Shown here in pieces: positions 23,872-30,186 of a stretch of DNA of 33,411 bases; within the stretch, counting starts at the first letter, position 1, and each line of letters opens with the position of its first letter. The notes under the pieces were generated by a model. It saw only the letters and a list, made by a program, of their open reading frames with translations. It did no database searches and was not told the origin of the DNA. Where the stretch lies: contig JAFWJY010000198.1 of NCBI GenBank assembly GCA_017514525.1, forward strand, positions 1 through 33,411. Reading direction: 5' to 3'. This DNA comes from Solobacterium sp. GTDB lineage: Bacteria; Bacillota_I; Bacilli_A; Erysipelotrichales; Erysipelotrichaceae. The translations under genes were made by a program, and so were the position numbers.

Positions 23872-25173
23872 ATGAGAGTTGGAGTAATATCACTTGGCTG
23901 TGCCAAGAATCTGGTCGACACCGAATGGCTGCTTGGCCTGTTAAAGGAAAATGAAATTGAAGTTGTGACATCCTGGAAAGCAGCGGATGCGGTTATCATC
24001 AATACCTGCGGATTTATTGAAAGTGCCAAGAGCGAAGCAATCGATACGATTCTCGAGGCGGCGGAATATAAATCAAAAGGGCTTCAGAAGCTGATCGTCA
24101 TGGGCTGCCTGTCCCAGCGGTATAAACCGCAGCTGGAAGAAGAGCTGCCGGAGGTGGATCGTTTTATTGCGATTTCCGAATACGGCAATCTTGGACCGAT
24201 CCTGACAGAGGTTCTGGGCGTACCGGTACATCAGTCCTATGGCAAACAGACGAGGGTGCTTTCTGGCAAACCATGGATGGCCTATCTGCGGATTGCGGAT
24301 GGCTGTGACAACCGGTGCAGCTACTGTGCGATTCCATTGATCCGCGGAGATTTTGTCTCAGCGCCGATGGAGGAAATCATCGCTGAGGCAAAGGAACTGG
24401 CTGGACAGGGAGTGCGGGAATTAAACCTGATTGCGCAGGATTCCAGCCGCTACGGCATTGATCGGTATGGAAAGCTGATGCTGTCGGAACTGCTGAAACA
24501 GCTGGATGCGATCGAAGGCGTGCACTGGATCCGCATTTTATATCTTTACCCGGATGAAATACCGGATGATCTGATCGATACGATGAAGTCGTGCAGACAC
24601 GTTCTTCCGTACTTTGACATTCCGATCCAGCACGGCAATGACCGGCTGCTGCAGGCGATGCATCGCCGCGGTAACCGTGCCCTCATCAAAGATCGCTGTC
24701 AGAAGCTGCGGCAGGTCTTTGACCGCCCGGTGCTGCGCACCACGCTGATTGCCGGCTTCCCGGGAGAGACCCTGGAAGAACATGAAGACAATCTGTCATT
24801 GCTGAAAGAAATTGAATGGGATCATCTGGGCGTCTTTGCCTATTCGAAAGAAGAAGATACACCTGCGTTTGATCTGGAAGATGATGTCCCGGAAGAGGAG
24901 AAGATCCGCCGCCGGGATGAGTTGATGGAAGCACAGAGCGCCATCAGCCACAAACTGCTGTCTTCTACGATCGGCACCACAATGGAAGTGCTGGTGGAGC
25001 GGGAAGATGCCCTTACGGGAATGGCAGTGGGCCGCTCCTATATGCAGGCACCGGATAATGTTGATGGCGAAACGCGTTTCCGCCCATTGCGTCCGCATGC
25101 GCCAGGTGAGTTTGTACAGGTACGGATCAAGCGTGTCAGCGGCCTGAATCTGATTGGAGAAGAAATTGTATGA
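23872..25173 (+). CDS. rimO: Ribosomal protein S12 methylthiotransferase
   Basis: A 433-residue radical SAM enzyme that adds a methylthio group to an aspartate of S12. N-terminal Fe-S cysteines are Cys10 (SLGCAKNLVDTE), Cys46 (NTCGF) and Cys79 (GCLSQRY); the radical SAM CxxxCxxC is Cys145/Cys149/Cys152 (DGCDNRCSYCAIPLIRG). A C-terminal TRAM domain ends with RVSGLNLIGEE. The SLGCAKNLVDTE start distinguishes RimO from MiaB. The four-base overlap with the next gene (ATGA) indicates coupling. The start codon lacks a properly spaced SD. Confidence 0.93.
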   Translation: MRVGVISLGCAKNLVDTEWLLGLLKENEIEVVTSWKAADAVIINTCGFIESAKSEAIDTILEAAEYKSKGLQKLIVMGCLSQRYKPQLEEELPEVDRFIAISEYGNLGPILTEVLGVPVHQSYGKQTRVLSGKPWMAYLRIADGCDNRCSYCAIPLIRGDFVSAPMEEIIAEAKELAGQGVRELNLIAQDSSRYGIDRYGKLMLSELLKQLDAIEGVHWIRILYLYPDEIPDDLIDTMKSCRHVLPYFDIPIQHGNDRLLQAMHRRGNRALIKDRCQKLRQVFDRPVLRTTLIAGFPGETLEEHEDNLSLLKEIEWDHLGVFAYSKEEDTPAFDLEDDVPEEEKIRRRDELMEAQSAISHKLLSSTIGTTMEVLVEREDALTGMAVGRSYMQAPDNVDGETRFRPLRPHAPGEFVQVRIKRVSGLNLIGEEIV

Positions 25174-26414
25174 AAGATCTGAAGAAACAGTTAAAGCGTT
25201 ATGCACGTCTGCTTATTGAAAACGGCGTGCATCTGAAAAAAGGCCAGCTGCTGGTCATTACGTTGCCCGTTGAACAGGTGGAGTTTGGTCTGCTGTTAAA
25301 AGAAACGGCTTATGAATACGGGGCAGGATTAGTTGAGATGGAATATCGTGACGATGCCTCAAGCCGGATCGATTATCTGTATGCGGATGAAAAAGTCCTT
25401 TCCAAAGTAAAGGAATCCACCCGGCTCAAGACGATTGAACGCCAGAAGGAAGGTGCTGCCTTCCTGCATATTTCATCTCCGAATCCGGACCTGATGAAAG
25501 GGGTGGATGCCCGCAAGGCAGGCCGCATCCAGCAGGCACGCAGTAAAGCTACCAATGATCTTGCTGCCTATCAGATGAAAAGCGAAGGCTCCTGGTGTGT
25601 AGCCGCAATGCCGAACGCCGCCTGGGCAAAGAAGGTATTCCCGAAGATCAAGGATGCCGATCAGGCAGTCGAAGCGCTGTATGAGGCAATCTTTCATACC
25701 GTTTATCTTGACCGGAAAGGCGACCCGGTCAAAAACTGGCAGTCCCATGGGGATTTCATTCGTGCGCACTGCACGATCCTGAACGATTATGCCTTCACCG
25801 CACTTCGGTTTAAGAATGGTCATGGCACGGATCTTCTGGTTCCGTTAGTAGAGAATCATATCTGGGGCGGCGGTCGTGAGTTTGCCTCCAAAACGAGACA
25901 ATGGTTTGACCCGAATATTCCGACAGAGGAAGTATTTACCGCTCCGCACCGGATGAAGACCGAAGGAACCGTAGAAGCTTCCAGGCCATTGAATCTTAAC
26001 GGTACGCTGGTAGAAGGCTTTGGCTTTACCTTCCATAAGGGGAAGGTCGTGGACTTCCATGCCCGCAAAGGCAAAGAAGCTCTGGAAACACTGCTTGAAA
26101 CAGATGCCGGTTCCAGGCGTCTGGGCGAAGTGGCACTGGTACCGTATGACAGTAATATTTCCAATCTGAACCTGCTGTTCTACAGCACGCTGTTTGATGA
26201 GAATGCCGCATGCCATCTGGCCCTTGGCGCATCCTATCCCACAACCTGCGTTGCCGGAGAGGGAATGACTGATCCGGAACTTCGCCAACATGGTATGAAT
26301 ACCAGTGCGATTCATGTCGATTTCATGTTTGGAACAGAGGATCTCTCCTGTGACGGACTGTTAGCGGATGGCACAGCGGTACCGGTATTCCGAAAGGGTA
26401 ATTTTGTATTCTGA
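25170..26414 (+). CDS. M29-family aminopeptidase (AmpS/PepS type)
   Basis: A 414-residue metalloaminopeptidase. The family metal-ligand blocks are visible: TEEVFTAPHRMKTEGTV near residue 250, the LVEGFGFTFHKGK segment, GEVALVPYDSNISNLNLLFYSTLFDENAACHLALG near residues 315-349 and the C-terminal IHVDFMFGTEDLSCDG near residue 378. Length is standard (about 410). GGAGAAG before the ATG is the ribosome site. It overlaps rimO by four bases and is followed eight bases later by the DUF2779 gene, so the three are one operon. Confidence 0.9.
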   Translation: MKDLKKQLKRYARLLIENGVHLKKGQLLVITLPVEQVEFGLLLKETAYEYGAGLVEMEYRDDASSRIDYLYADEKVLSKVKESTRLKTIERQKEGAAFLHISSPNPDLMKGVDARKAGRIQQARSKATNDLAAYQMKSEGSWCVAAMPNAAWAKKVFPKIKDADQAVEALYEAIFHTVYLDRKGDPVKNWQSHGDFIRAHCTILNDYAFTALRFKNGHGTDLLVPLVENHIWGGGREFASKTRQWFDPNIPTEEVFTAPHRMKTEGTVEASRPLNLNGTLVEGFGFTFHKGKVVDFHARKGKEALETLLETDAGSRRLGEVALVPYDSNISNLNLLFYSTLFDENAACHLALGASYPTTCVAGEGMTDPELRQHGMNTSAIHVDFMFGTEDLSCDGLLADGTAVPVFRKGNFVF

Positions 26415-26421
26415 GGGACGT

Positions 26422-27897
26422 ATGTACCATATTTCAGATTTAAAAAAATTCAACCGATGCCCACGCATCTATATGATGGATCAGAACAGCCCAAAAACAC
26501 CATTTGTGCGCTATATCCGTCTGGATGATGAGGTGACTGCACTGGCCGCAAAGAAGATCGGTGCGACCGATTATTTTGTCGGCGAACGAGGGGATGACCC
26601 GAACCGTGCCCTTGCGGCATTAAAACAATACGACTGGCTGATGAAAGCCCGCTTTGAGTATGGCGGACTGCGCATCAAGGTGCCGTTTCTGCATCGTACA
26701 GATACCGGCTATGACCTGTATTTTCTGTTTATCGGCCTGTATCCGCACAGTGAGGATATGCAGTTTTACTGCGATACGGTGTGGGTGCTGGAAAAGCTTG
26801 GCATTCCGCTGAACAACTACTACATGATTCATCTGAATGCGGAGTATGTCAGAGGGAAGGAACTGGATCCTTCTGAGCTGTTTGTTGTATCAACGCATTT
26901 TTATAACAACAAGAACCGCCCCGGCAAAGATGTCCGTGCCGCGATCAAGGCATCGATGCAGGATGTCAGCCAGCAGATACAGGCAATGGATGAGCTGCTA
27001 TCCAAGCCGCTGCCAAGCCCGGTCCGCTCGCATAAATGTGCAGGCAGACAGAAGTGCCGGTATTTTGATCTCTGTTTCCCGGAAGCAGCTTCGATTGCAG
27101 ACAACTCGATTCTGTTTCTGTCCGGTTCCCAGTATCGCTATGCGATGAAGGATGAAGGACGCCTTTTGCTGAAAGACGCAGATCATACCCGGATTGAAGG
27201 CACGCCGATGCAGTATGCGGAGATCATGGCAGATAAAAACGGCGGTCTGTTTGTTGACAGGTCGGCAGTGGGTTCCTGGCTCAATGATGTGGTTTATCCG
27301 GTGACCTTTCTGGATTTTGAATGGGAATGTTTTGCGATACCTCCCTATGAAGGAATGCGTCCCTATGATGTATTGCTATTTGAATACAGCATTCATGTAC
27401 TGCACCGCGACGGAACCCTGGATCACCAGGTATTTCTGTCGACGCATGATGACCGGAAACAGCTGGCGGCTTCACTGCTCAAAGATATTCCGGCCTATGG
27501 AACGATCATGGCGTATAACGCAGACGGGGCCGAAAAGATTCGGATCCGGGAGCTGGCAGAGATGTATCCCGAACTGAAGGAAGATCTCTTAAAGCTGAAT
27601 GATCGCATGATGGATCTGCAGTTTCCGTTTGCCAATGGTCTGGTTTATGACCTGCGTATGCGCGGCAGCTGGTCCTTAAAAACCATCATGAATATGCTCG
27701 AAGAAAACAGCTACCATGATCTGGATATCCAGCATGGCATGGAAGCAGTATTTGAGTGGCGCCACCTGGATCGGGAAGAAGAGGGTGTTGACCGCCAGAA
27801 GATTATCGAGGAGCTGAAGGAATACTGTTCCATGGACAGTTATGCCACCGCAATTGTATTCCAGTGGCTTCAGAAGATCGTAACCGAAGAATCCTGA
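26422..27897 (+). CDS. Nuclease-like protein: Cas4-type cysteine pattern plus DEDDy exonuclease domain (DUF2779-like)
   Basis: A 491-residue protein. The N-terminal part has Cys13 and then Cys206, Cys212 and Cys218 (KCAGRQKCRYFDLC), the one-plus-three spacing of the Fe-S cluster in Cas4, Dna2 and AddB nucleases, although the PD-(D/E)XK residues look degenerate. The C-terminal part matches the DUF2779 pattern: FLDFEWE (Asp298, Glu300), AYNADGAEKIRI (365-376), MMDLQFPF (Asp398) and YCSMD (Tyr468, Asp472), which fit the four acidic and one tyrosine positions of a DEDDy exonuclease. It likely acts on DNA or RNA ends. ATG 26422 follows GAGGG; a longer frame to 26368 overlaps the upstream gene and lacks an SD. 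Confidence 0.8.
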   Translation: MYHISDLKKFNRCPRIYMMDQNSPKTPFVRYIRLDDEVTALAAKKIGATDYFVGERGDDPNRALAALKQYDWLMKARFEYGGLRIKVPFLHRTDTGYDLYFLFIGLYPHSEDMQFYCDTVWVLEKLGIPLNNYYMIHLNAEYVRGKELDPSELFVVSTHFYNNKNRPGKDVRAAIKASMQDVSQQIQAMDELLSKPLPSPVRSHKCAGRQKCRYFDLCFPEAASIADNSILFLSGSQYRYAMKDEGRLLLKDADHTRIEGTPMQYAEIMADKNGGLFVDRSAVGSWLNDVVYPVTFLDFEWECFAIPPYEGMRPYDVLLFEYSIHVLHRDGTLDHQVFLSTHDDRKQLAASLLKDIPAYGTIMAYNADGAEKIRIRELAEMYPELKEDLLKLNDRMMDLQFPFANGLVYDLRMRGSWSLKTIMNMLEENSYHDLDIQHGMEAVFEWRHLDREEEGVDRQKIIEELKEYCSMDSYATAIVFQWLQKIVTEES

Positions 27898-27917
27898 AGG
27901 AATGAGTAATGCAATCT

Positions 27918-27956
27918 CGCAGAGTACTCTCAATTAGAGAAACGCTCTGCGTTTTT
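27918..27956 (+). terminator. Terminator after the DUF2779-like gene
   Basis: Outer stem CGCAGAG (27918-27924)/CTCTGCG (27945-27951) contains an inner CTCT-CAATT-AGAG hairpin; five T residues follow. Confidence 0.8.
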
Positions 27957-28003
27957 GATTCTCGCAATGATGTTCTAGCCAAATTTCGTCTCCTTCGTAA
28001 AGA

Positions 28004-28033
28004 TAGTCACTGATTGCCAGAATCGGTTATAAT
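28004..28033 (+). promoter_or_regulatory. Promoter of hpf
   Basis: A perfect TATAAT (28028-28033) with TAGTCA (28004-28009) 18 bases upstream. Transcription would start near 28040, leaving a leader of about 70 bases. Confidence 0.6.
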
Positions 28034-28109
28034 AAAAACAGAGAAGAGATCAAAGAATAATACAAACCATTCCAATGTACATTTTCAAAACAGAAAGTGA
28101 GGAAATAAT

Positions 28110-28631
28110 ATGCGTTTTGAGATTGTAGGAAAGAATATTACCATTACGGATTCCATGCGGGAAAAGATCGAAAAGAAGCTTTCCGGGCTCCAGAAGTATC
28201 TTCTGATCGATGAAAATACGACCGCACGTGTGGTAGCGCGGGTTTATCCGACTTCCCAGAAAATTGAAGTTACGATTCCCAGCAAAGTTGGCATTCTGAG
28301 AACTGAAGTAGAGCACGAGGATCTCTATGCGGCGATTGACATCGCAATCGACAAGCTGGAAGATCAGCTCCGCCGTCAGAAGACCCGCCTGAACCGCAGA
28401 CACCGCGGTTCCCTGGCTGAATCCTTCGTTCTGGAGGAGGAAGCAGAAGATGTCGATATTCCGGTTAAGACAAAGTCAATCGTTGCCGAGAAGATGGATC
28501 TTGAAGAGGCAATCATGCAGATGGAACTGTCCAACCATGACTTCTATATCTACACCGATGACGAAACCGACCGTATCTCGGTGGTATACCGCCGCAATAA
28601 CGGTGGATATGGTCTGATTGAAACCGAATAG
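28110..28631 (+). CDS. hpf: Ribosome hibernation-promoting factor, long form
   Basis: A 173-residue protein of the long HPF class. The N-terminal S30AE domain (1-100) starts MRFEIVGKNITITDSMREKIEKK; the C-terminal dimerisation domain (about 125-173) contains EEAIMQMELSNHDFYIYTDDETDRISVVYRRNNGGYGLIE. It dimerises 70S ribosomes into inactive 100S particles in stationary phase. A linker of about 25 residues connects the domains. TGAGGA lies ahead of the ATG; it is monocistronic with its own promoter and terminator. Confidence 0.94.
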   Translation: MRFEIVGKNITITDSMREKIEKKLSGLQKYLLIDENTTARVVARVYPTSQKIEVTIPSKVGILRTEVEHEDLYAAIDIAIDKLEDQLRRQKTRLNRRHRGSLAESFVLEEEAEDVDIPVKTKSIVAEKMDLEEAIMQMELSNHDFYIYTDDETDRISVVYRRNNGGYGLIETE

Positions 28632-28653
28632 CCACGATTCAAAATCACTGTAC

Positions 28654-28678
28654 AAAAGAGGCCGATTGGCCTCTTTTT
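28654..28678 (+). terminator. Terminator of hpf
   Basis: Stem AAAAGAGGCC/GGCCTCTTTT with a GATT loop and a T run ending at 28678. Confidence 0.88.
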
Positions 28679-28820
28679 ACATGCGTTCATCCCCATGGAT
28701 GCATGAACACCCTAAAATTTCATTATCGTCACAGTACCTTTTGAAATGGGAGTCTTTCGTTTCTGTAGAAAAGCCTTAAGCTGATACTTGTAAGAAGGGT
28801 ATAAAATGCAACGGAATAAA

Positions 28821-28836
28821 TGCCATCTGTTTGGCA
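28821..28836 (-). terminator. Weak hairpin after the CPBP-like gene
   Basis: On the minus strand TGCCA-AACAGA-TGGCA is followed by TTTATT. The stem has only five pairs, so termination is uncertain. The rest of 28679-28865 contains no recognisable gene. Confidence 0.3.
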
Positions 28837-28865
28837 GGGAAAAGGTTTGGAGTACGGATACCTGA

Positions 28866-29525
28866 CTACAGAATAAACACGATCTGCCAGAGCAGAAGTA
28901 CCAGCGCCAGCGCAGTCATGCCGGGCAGGAACGAATGGGTCTGGTTGTAAAGATAGGACAACACAGTAACGGTGATCATATTGTAGAGATAGGTCGGCAG
29001 AATGGTCGTCAGTGTGATCGGCGGCAATGTCAGGGTATAGATCAGTCCGAACAGAAAGCCCGAAAGCAGAATCATCGCACCTTCACGGGCATGGACCTTG
29101 AAACGGTCCGTAATGCATTTGAAGGTGATATTGATCACAATCGACAGTGAAAAACTGAAGGCAAACAGAATTGCCGGAATGGCAATCGGGTAGGCGTGCA
29201 TAACGGACTGTTCCGGAAGGATCATCGCCCCATGAAGATAGGTGGCGTTGATCAGCGTCCAGAAAAAGAAAAATACCATGCCGATCACTGTATACAGGAT
29301 CGTATCTCCAAGGTTTGCCTTGGCCCGGTTCCAGTGCAGCCCGAACAGCTCCCAGTCATACATAACCAGCAGCCAGGCGCCGACGTTGAGCGCAAACATG
29401 CCGGAAAGGGTCATGTTGTTGGTCAGCCGGTACAGTAACAACCGAATGACCGGTATCAGAAGATATATCAGCAACGAAACGATAATGCGCTTCGTGGACA
29501 TCGTAGTGCTTTTTTCAAATTTCAT
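28866..29525 (-). CDS. Multi-pass membrane protein, degenerate CPBP-like
   Basis: A 219-residue protein made of about seven hydrophobic segments. The order of segments and the C-terminal LYNQTHSFLPGMTALALV resemble the CPBP (Abi/CAAX-protease-like) family. The usual catalytic residues are absent: there is no EExxxR before the fifth segment, FGLIYTL replaces FxxxH, and the final HxxxN position carries threonine. It may therefore be a non-enzymatic relative, or the resemblance may be superficial. It is on its own and divergent from the small hypothetical gene to the right. The ribosome site is weak (GATGGAA). Confidence 0.6.
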   Translation of the reverse strand: MKFEKSTTMSTKRIIVSLLIYLLIPVIRLLLYRLTNNMTLSGMFALNVGAWLLVMYDWELFGLHWNRAKANLGDTILYTVIGMVFFFFWTLINATYLHGAMILPEQSVMHAYPIAIPAILFAFSFSLSIVINITFKCITDRFKVHAREGAMILLSGFLFGLIYTLTLPPITLTTILPTYLYNMITVTVLSYLYNQTHSFLPGMTALALVLLLWQIVFIL

Positions 29526-29602
29526 AATTTTTTTCCATCAAATTTGCGGAGTTCTTCAAATTCCTTTCTATATGTTAAGTGAAGGGAGGAATAAAGGCAA
29601 GA

Positions 29603-29683
29603 ATGCTCACGCAATTGAAATGCAGGAACCGAACAGATGTTTTACGTATTCAAACAGAAGAAAGAGGGGTAAACAGAATATGA
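29603..29683 (+). CDS. Possible 26-residue upstream ORF or leader peptide
   Basis: A short frame of 26 codons that starts at ATG 29603, after GGGAGGA (29584-29590) and AAAGG (29593-29597), and stops at TGA 29681-29683, which overlaps the ATG of the next gene as ATGA. The peptide is basic, with six arginines. Such an overlap suggests translational coupling, but a frame this short can arise by chance. Confidence 0.35.
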   Translation: MLTQLKCRNRTDVLRIQTEERGVNRI

Positions 29684-30108
29684 AAAACAGTAAAACAACG
29701 ACAGGAAAACAAACGAAATCAGTAAAACAAAACGATGAAGGGATCCAGAAGGATGGCAAGACCAAACAGCTGAAGAAGGGCGGATCGGTAGACCCGGAGC
29801 ACATGGAAAAGGTTGCCATGTATATCGGCGCAATGTATCGGCAGTCCAAGATCCGGGTTGATCTTGCGACGCATGGGGCGATGTATGATATTGCTTCGCC
29901 GCTGTTTCAGAATGACTGCGCATTTATCGCAAGCGTGGATAAGGCACTGGTTGCCTGCCACAGTGAACATCAGCAGCTTCTTCGCCGGCAGTACTTTGAA
30001 GATCATGAACCGAAATGGTATCTGGTGTACTACACAGAGACATCATTCAAACGGAAACTGAAACAGGCGCTGGCTGAATTCTTCGCTTACATGAAGATTG
30101 ATAAATAA
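29680..30108 (+). CDS. Small hypothetical protein with sigma-region-4-like C terminus
   Basis: A 142-residue soluble protein. The first 35 residues are lysine-, threonine- and glutamine-rich and probably disordered. The conserved part begins VDPEHMEKVAMYIGAMYRQS near residue 36. The tail (residues about 105-140) reads like a helix-turn-helix: QLLRRQYFE, then YYTETSFKRKLKQALAEFF, a layout also seen in region 4 of sigma factors and ArpU-like regulators. It may belong to the MG284/MPN403 family of mollicute relatives; this is from memory. ATG 29680 follows GAGGGG at about ten bases. A regulator is plausible but unproven. Confidence 0.65.
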   Translation: MKNSKTTTGKQTKSVKQNDEGIQKDGKTKQLKKGGSVDPEHMEKVAMYIGAMYRQSKIRVDLATHGAMYDIASPLFQNDCAFIASVDKALVACHSEHQQLLRRQYFEDHEPKWYLVYYTETSFKRKLKQALAEFFAYMKIDK

Positions 30109-30114
30109 TCTGGT

Positions 30115-30128
30115 TGGAAACGTTTTCG
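30115..30128. promoter_or_regulatory. Candidate cre (CcpA) box upstream of the ptsI fusion
   Basis: TGGAAACGTTTTCG matches the cre pattern TGWAANCGNTNWCA at all but two defined positions (third and last). It lies about 55 bases upstream of the predicted transcription start. Carbon-catabolite control of PTS genes makes the position sensible. The direct binding is inferred. Confidence 0.45.
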
Positions 30129-30155
30129 AAGACGGTGGTTAAGCATGCTGAATTG

Positions 30156-30164
30156 TGATACTAT
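30156..30164 (+). promoter_or_regulatory. Possible extended -10 of the ptsI fusion gene
   Basis: TGA-TACTAT forms an extended -10 with no clear -35. Transcription would start near 30171, just ahead of the AAGGAG ribosome site at 30173-30178, which is too short a leader to be comfortable, so another promoter may be used. Confidence 0.3.
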
Positions 30165-30186
30165 CGTTACATAAGGAGTTTCCTTT

